From: Leifsonia xyli subsp. cynodontis DSM 46306
Lineage (GTDB): Bacteria > Actinomycetota > Actinomycetes > Actinomycetales > Microbacteriaceae
NCBI RefSeq assembly: GCF_000470775.1
Contig: NC_022438.1
Location: 1,736,001 to 1,800,000 of the forward strand
DNA length: 64,000 bases
Direction: 5' to 3'
Shown here: piece after piece, positions 48,308 to 57,628 of the stretch
Position numbering within the stretch: position 1 is the first letter of the stretch
Layout of the letters: each line of letters begins with the position of its first letter
Notes under the pieces: model-generated
Told to the model about the DNA's origin: nothing
What the model saw: only the letters and a program-made list of their open reading frames with translations
Databases searched by the model: none
Program-made: the position numbers and the translations under genes

Positions 48308-49226
48308 AGCGGATCCTCGGGTCGAGAACGGCGTAGAGCAGGTCGACGAGCAGGTTGACCACCAGGTAGATGAGCACCATCACCGTGACGAACGAGACGA
48401 CCGTCGGGCCCTGGCCCTGCAGGATCGCCCGGTACAGAGCGTTGCCGACACCGGGCACATTGAAGATGCCCTCGGTGACGGTCGCGCCGACCAGCAGCAC
48501 GCCGAAATCGGTGGCGAGGTAGGTCACCACCGGGAGCAGGGAGTTGCGCAGGATGTGGGCGCCGACCACCCGGCGCCCGCTGAGTCCGCGGGCCCGGGCG
48601 GTGCGCACATAGTCCAGCCCGGCGGCGTCGATCACCGATGAGCGGGTGAGCCGCACGATCTGCGCGAACGAGATCAAGGCCAGCACGATGGCGGGCAGCA
48701 CGAGATCGCCCCAGGGCGCGCCGGCGCTCACGGTCGGCCGGACCCAGCCCAGCCACACGCCGAACACGTATTGGGCGACGAAGGCGACGACGAAGATCGG
48801 CAGCGAGATCAGGATGAGGCTCACCACGAGCGAGCTGGCGTCGAACAGCTTGCCCTTGCGCAGGCCGCTGAGGAGCCCGACCGCGATGCCGATGACGGTC
48901 TCGAACAGCAGCGCCAGGACGGCGAGCCGGAGGGTCACGGGGAAGGTGCGGGCCAGGATGTCCGCGACGGGCTCGCCAGAGAAGGAGACGCCGAGGTCGC
49001 CGCGGAAGATACCGCCGAGGTAGATGAGGTACTGGACGATGAACGGCTCGTCCAGGTGGTATTGGGCGCGCACCTGGGCGAGCTGCGCCGGCGAGGGCGG
49101 TCGGTCGCCGAACAGGGCGGCGACGGGGTCGCCCGGCAGCGAGAAGACGAGGAAGTAGATCAGCAGCGTCGTCCCGAGCAGGACGGGCACGGCCCGAGCG
49201 AGACGCTTGAGGATGTACAGGAGCAA
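48297..49226 (-). CDS. Peptide ABC transporter permease, DppB type, cluster 1
   Basis: A 309-residue permease. The first helix is LYILKRLARAVPVLLGTTLLI, with a TTG start at 49226 chosen because it gives the standard MLLYILKRL N-terminus behind GGAAAG. The EAA loop is RTARARGLSGRRVVGAHILRNSLLP, and the protein ends LDPRIRYVR. It follows the binding-protein gene after a strong hairpin. Confidence 0.9.
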   Translation of the reverse strand: MLLYILKRLARAVPVLLGTTLLIYFLVFSLPGDPVAALFGDRPPSPAQLAQVRAQYHLDEPFIVQYLIYLGGIFRGDLGVSFSGEPVADILARTFPVTLRLAVLALLFETVIGIAVGLLSGLRKGKLFDASSLVVSLILISLPIFVVAFVAQYVFGVWLGWVRPTVSAGAPWGDLVLPAIVLALISFAQIVRLTRSSVIDAAGLDYVRTARARGLSGRRVVGAHILRNSLLPVVTYLATDFGVLLVGATVTEGIFNVPGVGNALYRAILQGQGPTVVSFVTVMVLIYLVVNLLVDLLYAVLDPRIRYVR

Positions 49227-49246
49227 GGGCGGGCTTTCCAGGCAGA

Positions 49247-49281
49247 ACTGCTGCGGCGGGCCCTTGGCCCGCCGCAGCAGT
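49247..49281 (-). terminator. 16-bp hairpin between binding-protein and permease genes, cluster 1
   Basis: Bases 49247-49262 pair perfectly with 49266-49281 around a three-base CTT loop, very GC-rich. It is placed where ABC operons often carry an attenuator that lowers expression of the membrane genes relative to the binding protein. There is no T-run. Confidence 0.65.
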
Positions 49282-49288
49282 GCGGGTG

Positions 49289-50889
49289 TCAGTTCTTGAC
49301 GATGTCCGTGAACACAGGGAACGAGTTCCAGCTCATGGTCACGTCGCTCACGTTCCCGCTCCAGACCGCGGTGACGTTCTGGTACCAGAGCGAGATCTGC
49401 GGCAGGTCGGCGAAGAGGATCTGCTGAGCCTTGGCGAAGTCGGCGTCGGCCGCCTTCTGGTCCGGCTCGGCGAGCCCCTTCTGGAGCAGGGCGTCGAAGG
49501 CGGGGTTGGAGTACTCGCCGTCGTTCGAGCCGCCGCCGGTTCCGAACACCGGACCGAGGAAGTTGTAGAGGCCCGGGTAGTCGGCCTGCCAGCCCGAGCG
49601 GAAGGAGGAGCCGATGGTGCGGTTGGTGATCTCGTCGCGGAAGGCGCCGAACGTGGGCACCGGTGCGCCCTCGGCGTCGATCCCGAGCGCGTTCTTGATG
49701 CTGTTGCTCACCGCATCCACCCAGCCCTGGTGACCGCCGTCGGCGTTGTAGGCCAGCTTGAACATGCCGGTCCACGGCGAGATGGCGTCGGCCTTCGCCC
49801 ACAGCTCCTTGGCCTTCTTCGGGTCGTACGTGAACACGTCCGAGCCGGGCAGGTCCTTCTGATAGCCGGCGATCGTCGGCGCGATTGAAGTCGGTGGACG
49901 GGGTGCGTGTGCCGCCGAAGATCACCTTGGTGATCTCGGGCCGGTTGATCGAGAGCGAGATCGCCTGACGGCGCAGCGCGCCCTCCTCGCCCTGGAAGTG
50001 CTCCAGGTTCTGCGGGATGGTGAAGCTCTGCTGGACCGCGGCCGGCAGGTTCGCGTTGGCGTCCGGGAAGTCGGACACGTAGGTGCTCGCGGCGCTGTCC
50101 GGGATCTGGTAAAGGATGTCGAGGTTGCCGGCCTGCACATCCCGGTAGGCCGAGTCGACGCTGCTGTAGAAGACGAGCTTGAGGCCGCCGTTCTTCGGCT
50201 TCTGCGGGCCGGTGTAGTTCTCGTTGACGCTCAGCTCGAGCTGCTCGTCGTGCTTCCACGCGGAGGCGTTCTTGAACTGGTACGGGCCGTTGCCGACCGG
50301 GTTCTGGCCGAACGCCTTCATGTCGTCGTAGGCCGAGGTCGGCAGCGGGAAGTACGCGCTCGCGCCGAGGCGCTGGGCGAAGTCGGAGACCTTGGAGCTC
50401 AGGGCGATCGTGAACTCGGTGTCGCTGACGACCTTCAGACCGGTGAGGTCGGACTCCACGTCGCGGCTGAAGCCCTCGACATCCTGGAAGAAGTCGGCCG
50501 CCTTCTGACCGTTCTTCAGGTTGGCGGTGTACTTCCACGCGTCCACGAAGGAGGAAGCGGTGACCGCCTCGCCGTCGCTGAACTTCTGGGCCGCTCTTCA
50601 GCTTGACCGTGAAGTGCTGCGAGTCCTCGGTCGTGATCGACTCGGCGACGTCGTTGTGCGAGGCGCCCTTGGCGTCGTAGTAGGTGAGGCCGGCGAAGAG
50701 CTGGTTCACGACGAGACCGCCGCCGGCCTCGTTCGTGTCGCCGGGGACGAGGCCGCCCTGCGGCTCGGTGCTCCAGGCGCTGACGACGCCGGAACCGCCG
50801 CCACTGTTCGCATCCGTGGTCGAAGCGCAGCCGGCGAGGGCCAGAGCGCCGGCGGCCACCGCGCCGATGATGAGTCTGTGTTTGCGCAC
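49289..50889 (-). pseudogene. Peptide-binding lipoprotein (SBP family 5), two frameshifts
   Basis: The start is GTG 50889 behind GGAGGT; the signal peptide ends in the lipobox LALAGC. Extra bases near 50588-50590 (a G-run) and near 49884 split the protein into three frames. Repaired, it is a ~530-residue family 5 binding protein: GDTNEAGGGLVVNQLFAGL, then VGNGPYQFK, then FTYDPKKAKELWAKA and a conserved C-terminus. Cluster 1 therefore lacks its own intact binding protein. Confidence 0.92.
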
Positions 50890-51011
50890 GTGTGATACCT
50901 CCATGCAGGTCAGAGGCACACGATAACCCGCATAGAACACAAAGTAATAATTGAAAGACTTTTTAAATTTTAAGTTTGTAATTTCACATTATGTCTCGAT
51001 AGTGTGGTGGT

Positions 51012-51383
51012 GTGCGAAATAACATCCGCCTCGGACCGACAGCGGCGTTCTGTGCAATGGCGCTTGCGACCGTGTTCATGGGCGGCCTGAGCACCGCCGG
51101 CGCGGCAGCCCCCGTCTCGACCCCCGCGGCCGCCGCTAGCGAGAAGCGGACGCTGGGCTGCGGCGCTGGCGTCGTTCAGCTCTCCTGGGAGAGCGCGACA
51201 CCCGTTCGGCTCGTGGTCTACGCCGGCAACACCACCGAGGCCGCCGGAGACGACGCCACCCCGGCCGAGACAGGCTCGCGCTCCTACGCCAGCGACAAGC
51301 ACACGCTGACCTGGATGTTCGTGGACGAGAACAGACAGGCGGCGCAGCCCGAGAGCCACGCCGCCTGCGCGATGTTCTTCTAA
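51012..51383 (+). CDS. Small secreted protein, unknown
   Basis: A 123-residue protein from GTG 51012. The N-terminal signal peptide is ALATVFMGGLSTAGAAA with an AxA-type cleavage region near residue 33. The mature part is short, Ala/Thr/Glu-rich, with two cysteines (LGCGAG and HAACAMFF) that could pair. No family recognised. A very AT-rich promoter region (50935-51000) precedes it. The TAA stop codon is exactly the target duplication of the IS5-type element that follows. Confidence 0.65.
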   Translation: MRNNIRLGPTAAFCAMALATVFMGGLSTAGAAAPVSTPAAAASEKRTLGCGAGVVQLSWESATPVRLVVYAGNTTEAAGDDATPAETGSRSYASDKHTLTWMFVDENRQAAQPESHAACAMFF

Positions 51384-52282
51384 GAGATGGTTTCAGTAGT
51401 CGTTTTTGGTGAGTTTGCGGGCGCTGGTGATCGCGATTGCTAGAGCGACGAGCGCCGTGATCGTTGAGGCGGTGCGGTCGTAGCGAGTGGCGAGTTTCCG
51501 GAAGGCGAGGATCCAGGCCATGGTGCGTTCGACTACCCAACAGTGTTTACCCAGTCACTGTTTGGAGTCGACTCCGATTCGTGCGATGCGTGCCTTGATC
51601 CCACGACAACGCAGGTAACAGCGGACGCGGCGGTTGTCGTAAGCCTTATCGGCGTGGAAGATAACCGGGCGGCGTCTGGGCCGACCGCGGCCGACGCCCT
51701 TGATCGCGGTGATGTTGTCTAACACAGGTTCCACGAGCATGGAGTCGTGTCGGTTGGCGCCGGAGATCTCCACATGCAGCGGGAGTCCGTTGCGGTCGGT
51801 CAGGACATGGTACTTGGTGCCCCGTTTCCCACGATCCGTGGGGTTAGGTCCAGTGAGATCGCCCCCCTTTTCGCCCGGACACTTACGGAGTCCAGGCAGG
51901 TTCTTGACCAGTCGATCATGCCAGCCTGGCCGAGTTCGTCGAGCATGATCTTCCGCAGTGCATCCCACGCGCCCGCTTCGGACCATTCACGCAGACGCCG
52001 CCAACAAGTGACCCCGGACCCATACCCCAACTCGGGCGGGAGCTTCTCCACGGGATCCCCGTCAGCAGCACGAACACGATCCCAGCGAACACCTTCCGGT
52101 CAGGAACCCGAGGCTGCCCAGCCCGCCCATTGACCACAGGCGGCCGAGGCGGAATCAACGGCTCCAGCCGCTCCCACAACATATCCGTAATGAACCGATC
52201 CTCAGCAAGCGTCGACACTCGACCAGCATCCCCGCTAACCAGCCACAACAACCACCGCCACGCCGACTACTGAAACCACCTC
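51384..52282. mobile_element. IS5-type insertion sequence with TAA target duplication
   Basis: The 899-bp element has near-perfect terminal repeats: GAGATGGTTTCAGTAGTCG on the left and, with one difference, its complement on the right. It is flanked by TAA at 51381-51383 and 52283-52285, a three-base duplication of the kind made by the IS427/IS1031 groups of IS5. Its transposase gene is on the minus strand and is degenerate. 102 bp of it also occur at 1643-1744. Confidence 0.88.
51393..52251 (-). pseudogene. IS5-family transposase, two frame changes and a nonsense codon
   Basis: The N-terminal part (LAEDRFITDMLWERLEPLIPPRPP, FAGIVFVLLTGIPW) is out of frame after a one-base loss near 52052. 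The next part (EKLPPELGYGSGVTCWRRLREW, DWSRTCLDSVSVRAKRG) changes frame at the run A4G6 near 51868. The third part has GPNPTDRGKRGTKYHVLTD and FHADKAYD and meets TGA 51555-51557 before the final HCWVVERTMAWILAF block. Some IS427-group elements use programmed frameshifting at A/G runs, so the second change alone might be natural; the other two defects argue for decay. Confidence 0.85.
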
Positions 52283-52285
52283 TAA

Positions 52286-52301
52286 GGGGGCCTACAGCCC
52301 C
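52286..52301. terminator. Short hairpin overlapping the cluster 2 ATPase stop codon
   Basis: GGGGC-CTACA-GCCCC forms a five-base stem at the end of the ATPase gene. Before the IS5 insertion it would also have followed the secreted-protein gene directly. Weak. Confidence 0.35.
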
Positions 52302-54151
52302 TGCGCCACCGGCGGCTCCGGCTCCGGCGGCAGCCCCTCGTTCACCGGCACGACCTCGTCCGAGCCCGCTGCGAGCAGCTCCAGGCGGAGCGCGCGGCGC
52401 GCCCGCTGCTGTTCGGGGTCCGGGAGAGGGACGGCGGCGAGCAGACGCTGCGTGTACGCCTCCTTCGGGTAGCGGAGGATCTCGTCGCGGGTGCCGACCT
52501 CGACCAGGCTGCCGTGATGCATGACCGCGATCCGGTCGGCCAGCACGTCGATGACGGCGAGATCGTGGGTGATGAACAGGCAGGCGAAGTTCATCTCCTT
52601 CTGGAGCTGCTGCATCAGCTCCAGGACACGGGCCTGGACCGACACGTCCAGCGCGGAGGTGGGCTCGTCCGCGATGAGGACCTGCGGCTTCAGCGAGAGG
52701 GCGCGGGCGATGCCGACGCGCTGCTTCTGTCCACCGGAGAGCTCGTGCGGGAAACGGCTGCGGTAGGCGCGCAGCAGCTCGACGCTGTCGAGGAGGCGGT
52801 CGACCTCCTTGGCCAGCTCCATGCCTTTGAGACCCTTGGCCAGGCGCAGCGGCTCGCCGATCGAGTCGGCGATCTGCAGGCGGGGGTTCAGCGAGGAGGA
52901 CGGGTCCTGGAAGACGATGCCGACGTTGCGGTGCAGCTTGCGTATCTCGTCACGGTTCGCGTCGCTGATGTCCTGCCCCGCGATGACGAGGCGGCCCGAG
53001 TGGATCGGCAGGAGAGCGATCGCCGCACGGCCGAGCGTCGTCTTGCCAGAGCCCGACTCGCCCACGAGGCCGACGACTTCGCCCTCGTGGATGGTGAGGT
53101 CGATGTCCGTCGCCGCTCGGAACGCCGGGAAACGGCCGCGCTTCGGGTACTCGATCGAGACTTTGTCGAACTCGACGACGATCCTCCGCTTGTCCAGCTC
53201 CGCCTTCTCGTGCTCGGCGGCGGCGAGGCGCTCGTTGACGCGGATACGCTCCGCGAACTCGGCGTCCCGGTTCGCAGTGCCCGCGGCGAGGGCTGCGGTC
53301 GTGTCAATCTCCTCGTCCTCGCGCTGGCCGAGGTGCGGCACGGCCTCGAGCAGGGCGACGGTGTACGGGTGCTTCGGGGCCGCGAAGACCTCGGCGACGG
53401 TGCCGGACTCCACGATGTCGCCTTTCCGCATGACCACGATGTTGTCGGCCAGGTCGGCGACGACGCCCATATCGTGTGTGATCAGCAGGATGGCGGAGTC
53501 GAGCCGGTCGCGGAGGCTCCGCAGCAGCTCGAGGATCTCCGCCTGCACGGTCACATCCAGCGCGGTCGTCGGCTCGTCGGCGATGAGGAGCTTCGGGTCG
53601 CAGGAGATCGACTGGGCGATCATGGCGCGCTGACGCTGACCGCCGGAGAGCTGGTGCGGATAGGAGTTGAACACCTTGACGGGGTCGGGCAACTCGACCA
53701 TGCCGAGCAGCGCCAGGGCGCGCTCCTTCGCCTCGTGGGGCGACATCCCGAAGTGGATGCGGAGTGTCTCGACGATCTGGAAGCCGACGGTGTAGACCGG
53801 GTTCAGCGCGGTCATCGGCTCCTGGAAGATCACCGACACCTGGCGTCCGCGGACGCGGCGCATCTGCTGCGGACTGAGGCCGGTGAGCTCGCGGCCCTCC
53901 AGCTTGATCGAGCCGCGCACGCGGGAATTCTTCGGCAGAAGGTCGAGGATCGCCATCGAGCTCGCGCTCTTGCCGGAGCCCGACTCGCCGACGATGGCCA
54001 GCACCTCGCCCGCTTGGATCGAGTAGCGGAGCTTCTTGGCGGCGGGCACCCAGACGCTGTCGACGCCGAAGTCGACGGAGAGGTCGGCGACCTCCAGCAC
54101 GGGGGCTCCGGTCACGACGCCGGCCTGACCGGCGGTGGTGGTGGCGGTCAT
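52292..54151 (-). CDS. Fused dipeptide/oligopeptide ABC transporter ATPase, cluster 2
   Basis: A 619-residue double ATPase (DppD plus DppF). Walker A motifs [10 protein letters not shown] and GESGSGKTTL; signatures [10 protein letters not shown] and LSGGQKQRVG; Walker [13 protein letters not shown] and [13 protein letters not shown] charged linker joins the halves. The C-terminus is Pro/Glu-rich. It lies downstream of the two permeases but is separated from them by an inverted PH-domain gene. Confidence 0.93.
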   Translation of the reverse strand: MTATTTAGQAGVVTGAPVLEVADLSVDFGVDSVWVPAAKKLRYSIQAGEVLAIVGESGSGKSASSMAILDLLPKNSRVRGSIKLEGRELTGLSPQQMRRVRGRQVSVIFQEPMTALNPVYTVGFQIVETLRIHFGMSPHEAKERALALLGMVELPDPVKVFNSYPHQLSGGQRQRAMIAQSISCDPKLLIADEPTTALDVTVQAEILELLRSLRDRLDSAILLITHDMGVVADLADNIVVMRKGDIVESGTVAEVFAAPKHPYTVALLEAVPHLGQREDEEIDTTAALAAGTANRDAEFAERIRVNERLAAAEHEKAELDKRRIVVEFDKVSIEYPKRGRFPAFRAATDIDLTIHEGEVVGLVGESGSGKTTLGRAAIALLPIHSGRLVIAGQDISDANRDEIRKLHRNVGIVFQDPSSSLNPRLQIADSIGEPLRLAKGLKGMELAKEVDRLLDSVELLRAYRSRFPHELSGGQKQRVGIARALSLKPQVLIADEPTSALDVSVQARVLELMQQLQKEMNFACLFITHDLAVIDVLADRIAVMHHGSLVEVGTRDEILRYPKEAYTQRLLAAVPLPDPEQQRARRALRLELLAAGSDEVVPVNEGLPPEPEPPVAQGL

Positions 54152-54219
54152 AATTCGCGGTTCCTTTCGGGGGCGCGCTCCGGGCGGGGCTGTGCGGGGC
54201 GGGATGAGAGCATGGAGCC

Positions 54220-54846
54220 ATGCCCTCCGTCTCCCCCGCCGAGCGCGAGGTTCTCGTGTCCCGGTTCAACCGGGTCCTTGCCGTCCTGATCTGGGCGGCG
54301 ACCGCCGCCCTGGCCGTCGGCCTGCTGGTCAGTCTGCGCGATGCGCGCTTGCTCTTCCTCGTTCCGTGCGGCCTGTTCGCGCTGCTGGCGTGGGCCGCGC
54401 TCTGGCGTCCGCGCCTGACGGTGTCGGACGACGGGCTGGAGCTGGTCAACGTCACGCGCACCGTGGAGATCCCCTGGCCCGCGCTCATCAACGTCGAGAC
54501 GAAGTACGCGCTCACGCTCTTCACGCCGGGGCGAAAGTTCCCGGTGTGGGCAGCCCCGGCCCCGGGGACCGGCAGCACGCTGCGCGCCACCCGGCGCGAG
54601 ACGACGGGACGGATGGGCCGACCGAACGTCGAGGACAGCGTGCGCCGCCCGGGCGATCTGCTCTCGACCGAGTCCGGCGCGGCGGCCGAGGCGGTGCGCC
54701 GCCGCTGGACGGCCCTGCGGGAGGCAGGGTCCATCGAAGCCGGTCGCGCCGACGAGACCCCCGTGACGGTCCGCTGGCACCTCCTGACGCTGGCCGCCCT
54801 GGCGGCGCTGCTCGGCAGCACGGTCGCCGCGCTGCTGCTGACCTGA
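54220..54846 (+). CDS. PH-domain membrane protein
   Basis: A 208-residue protein with two N-terminal helices (about 20-58), a bacterial PH-like domain (RLTVSDDGLELVNVTRTVEIPWPALINVETKYALTLF), a variable Arg/Glu-rich region and a C-terminal helix. Function unknown. It is on the plus strand between the minus-strand permease and ATPase genes of cluster 2. ATG 54220 is the first start. Confidence 0.75.
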   Translation: MPSVSPAEREVLVSRFNRVLAVLIWAATAALAVGLLVSLRDARLLFLVPCGLFALLAWAALWRPRLTVSDDGLELVNVTRTVEIPWPALINVETKYALTLFTPGRKFPVWAAPAPGTGSTLRATRRETTGRMGRPNVEDSVRRPGDLLSTESGAAAEAVRRRWTALREAGSIEAGRADETPVTVRWHLLTLAALAALLGSTVAALLLT

Positions 54847-54893
54847 GTCCGCCGCCGCGGGGGCCGGGAGCGGCGCGGCGGCGCGATTCTGGG

Positions 54894-55904
54894 TCACAGC
54901 GCATCCTTCGAGAGGGCGGCGCCCGTGCGGGGACCATCCTCGCTCTCGCCCGGTTCCGGTTCCTGCTCGCGCATCGTGCGGAGGGTGAAGCGGCGGTGAC
55001 GCGGGTCGAAGGCGTCCCGCAGGCCGTCGCCCACGAAGTTGACCAGCAGCGCCAGGGCGACGATGAACGCGCCGGGCCACCAGAACAGCCACGGCCGGGT
55101 CTGGAACGCCGACTGGTTGGAGCTGATCAGGAGGCCGAGGGAGACATCGGGCGACCGGATGCCGTAGCCGAGGAACGAGAGCGCCGTCTCGAGCAGGATG
55201 GCCGAGGCCATGATCAGTGTCGAGGAGACGATCACCACGCCGATGGCATTCGGCAGGATGTGCTTGAAGATGATCCGAGCGTCCGAAGCGCCGGCCACCC
55301 GCGCCGCCTCCACGAACTCGCGCTCGCGCAGCGACAGGAACTCCGAGCGCACCAGCCGGGCGATGCCCATCCACGAGAAGAATCCCAGCATCAGGGCGAG
55401 GAAGAAAGCACCCAGCCCACCGAAGGCGTGTCCGACGACCGAGCCGATCACGAGGGCTGGGATGACGATGAACACATCGGTGATGCGCATCAGGATCGCG
55501 TCGACCACACCGCGGAAATAGCCGGCGACGGCGCCGACGACGACGCCGACGGCGCTCGCGATGAGCCCAAGCACGATCATGACCAGCACGGAGTTCTGAA
55601 TGCCGCGCATCGTCAGAGCGAAGTAGTCCTTGCCGATGCGATCCTGGCCGAACGGGTGCTCCCAGGTGGGAGAGCCCTGCTGCACCTGGTCGTTCAGCTC
55701 CTTGTAGTCGTACTTCCACCAGCCGTGGATCGACCCGATGCCGATCGCGGAGAGGGAGAACAGCACGATGAGGATGAACAGGATCGCGCTGGCGACGGAG
55801 ATCTTGTTGGAGAGGAAGCGCTTCCAGATGAGCCTCCCCTGGCTGACGGGCGGAGAGTCCGGCTCCCGCAGCTCGTCGGCGATCAGCGGTTCGGTTGTCG
55901 GCAT
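54894..55904 (-). CDS. Peptide ABC transporter permease, DppC type, cluster 2
   Basis: A 336-residue permease. N-terminal helix ISVASAILFILIVLFSLSAIG, external loop with HPFGQDRIGKDYFA, and EAA loop EAARVAGASDARIIFKHILPNAIG. After the last helix a hydrophilic tail follows FDPRHRRF. ATG 55904 shares one base with the stop codon of the preceding permease (TGATG). Confidence 0.93.
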   Translation of the reverse strand: MPTTEPLIADELREPDSPPVSQGRLIWKRFLSNKISVASAILFILIVLFSLSAIGIGSIHGWWKYDYKELNDQVQQGSPTWEHPFGQDRIGKDYFALTMRGIQNSVLVMIVLGLIASAVGVVVGAVAGYFRGVVDAILMRITDVFIVIPALVIGSVVGHAFGGLGAFFLALMLGFFSWMGIARLVRSEFLSLREREFVEAARVAGASDARIIFKHILPNAIGVVIVSSTLIMASAILLETALSFLGYGIRSPDVSLGLLISSNQSAFQTRPWLFWWPGAFIVALALLVNFVGDGLRDAFDPRHRRFTLRTMREQEPEPGESEDGPRTGAALSKDAL

Positions 55905-57436
55905 CAGCGGACCCTCACTCTCGGGTCGAGCGCGGCGTAGGCGAGATCGGCCAGGAAATTGAAGAGGATCGCCATCGCCGCGATCACCAGGAAGTACGCC
56001 ATGACCGGGTTCAGATCTCCGCGGTCGAGGCCGCTCGCGAACAGGAAGCCCATCCCCGGGATCGCGAACACGCGCTCTGTGATGATCGCGCCGCCGAGCA
56101 ACGCGCCCACATCGAACGCCACCAGCGTGGTGATCGGGATGAGCATGTTGCGGAAGGCGTGCCGCACGACGACGGTCCGCTCCGGCAGCCCCTTCGCCCG
56201 AGCGGTGCGGATGAAGTCCTGGCCCAGCACCTCCAGCATCCCGGCCCGCGAGTAGCGGGTGTAGGACGCGAAGGAGATCAGCAGCAGCGCGACCGTGGGC
56301 AGCAGGAGATGTGTGAAGGTGTCGAGCCCCGACTCCCACATATCGCCGCTGAGACCGGGGGTGGAGGACCCGACGGTGGCGATCGGCCGGCCGTTCGTGT
56401 CGCTGAAGTACGTCGGCCACGCCTGCATGAAGCGATCGACCAGGATCAGGAAACCCGACAGGATGGTGACGATGACCGCGACGCACATATTCTGGCCGCG
56501 GTCGTAGCCGCCCACGAAGAAGCCGATCGCGAGACTCACGACGATCGCGACGACCGCCAGGATCACGATGGTGCCGACCGTGGAGACGCTGAACAGCGGT
56601 TGCAGGGCGAAGAAGCACACGAGCGACACCGCCCCGGCGATCCCTGCCGCGATGAGCGCACGCCGGCTCTGGAGACCCGCGGTGAGCGCTGTCGCGCCGA
56701 CGACCACGGCGGCGATGAGGATGATCATCACGACCGGGCCGAGGCCGGGGCGCAGGAACCAGTTCGTCGCGCTCATCAGCAGCAGCACGCCGGCTGTCGC
56801 TACGCCGGAGACGACGGCGGTGATCCCCCGCCGCCGCAGGTCTCCGCCGATGAGCGACTGCCAGATGAGCCCGGCGGCCACACCGGTCAAGACGGCCGTC
56901 CACCAGGGGATCGTCGGACGCACCAGAAAGTCGTTGAACCCGATCGCGATGAACTCCTTGAGGAGCACCGCGACGAGGAACGCCGGCAGGGAGTAGAGGA
57001 AGAAGCTGAGGAACGTGACGACATTGTCGAGTCCGCTGTACTGCCGGAGGGCGGTGACGATGCCGATCGTCACCCCCAGGAGGATCGCGAGCAGGAGCGC
57101 CAGGGTGACCAGCTGCACGGTGGAGGACAGGGCCTGCGGCAGGATGTCGACCACTTTGGCGTTGGAGATCGTCGATCCGAGGTCGCACGCGTTCGCGAAC
57201 GGGATGAGGCATTTGGCCGCACCGCCGAGCCAGAGGAGCCAGCGGAGCGGGGGAACGACATCCAGCTGCAGCAATTGGATGCGCGCGTTGATGAGCTGGG
57301 TCTTATTCGGGGAATTGCTGCTTCGCAGGTCCTGGAGCGGGTCAGCGCTGTAGGCCACCAGCATATACATCAGGAACGAAGCGGCGACGATGATGAGCAC
57401 TGAGACCAGAAGTCGTCTCAGGATGAAACTCGCCAT
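55904..57436 (-). CDS. Peptide ABC transporter permease, DppB type, with extra membrane segment, cluster 2
   Basis: A 510-residue permease, about 200 residues longer than the usual DppB (the cluster 1 homologue has 309). The ends are standard: FILRRLLVSVLIIVAASFLM at the N-terminus, and the EAA loop RTARAKGLPERTVVVRHAFRNML and LDPRVRVR at the C-terminus. The extra length lies in the middle (about residues 150-345) and contains several additional hydrophobic segments, then a periplasm-type loop (YFSDTNGRPIATVGSSTPGL). The start ATG 57436 is supported by the conserved N-terminus. Confidence 0.9.
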   Translation of the reverse strand: MASFILRRLLVSVLIIVAASFLMYMLVAYSADPLQDLRSSNSPNKTQLINARIQLLQLDVVPPLRWLLWLGGAAKCLIPFANACDLGSTISNAKVVDILPQALSSTVQLVTLALLLAILLGVTIGIVTALRQYSGLDNVVTFLSFFLYSLPAFLVAVLLKEFIAIGFNDFLVRPTIPWWTAVLTGVAAGLIWQSLIGGDLRRRGITAVVSGVATAGVLLLMSATNWFLRPGLGPVVMIILIAAVVVGATALTAGLQSRRALIAAGIAGAVSLVCFFALQPLFSVSTVGTIVILAVVAIVVSLAIGFFVGGYDRGQNMCVAVIVTILSGFLILVDRFMQAWPTYFSDTNGRPIATVGSSTPGLSGDMWESGLDTFTHLLLPTVALLLISFASYTRYSRAGMLEVLGQDFIRTARAKGLPERTVVVRHAFRNMLIPITTLVAFDVGALLGGAIITERVFAIPGMGFLFASGLDRGDLNPVMAYFLVIAAMAILFNFLADLAYAALDPRVRVR

Positions 57437-57547
57437 AGGTTCAAAACCTTCACTGGAACAGGACGCGCCGAACGGGTGGTGGCGAGGGGGTGCTCGCCTG
57501 GCGCGTTTCGGGAGAGGCGGACGGGTCATCCGCCGACGAGGTGACAC

Positions 57548-57576
57548 GGGGCGCCGACTCGCAATGCCGGCGCCCC
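57548..57576 (-). terminator. 9-bp hairpin beside the main terminator
   Basis: GGGGCGCCG and CGGCGCCCC form a perfect nine-base stem with an 11-base loop, just promoter-distal (on the minus strand) to the stronger hairpin at 57580-57620. Together they form a tandem attenuator between binding-protein and permease genes. Confidence 0.5.
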
Positions 57577-57579
57577 GCC

Positions 57580-57620
57580 GCAGTGAGAGTGCCCGGGTTT
57601 CGCCCGGGCACTCTCACTGC
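57580..57620 (-). terminator. 18-bp perfect hairpin after the cluster 2 binding-protein gene
   Basis: Bases 57580-57597 (GCAGTGAGAGTGCCCGGG) pair perfectly with 57603-57620 around a TTTCG loop, directly after the binding-protein stop codon. It would terminate or attenuate minus-strand transcription into the permease genes and stabilise the upstream mRNA. Confidence 0.75.
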
Positions 57621-57628
57621 CGAAGACG

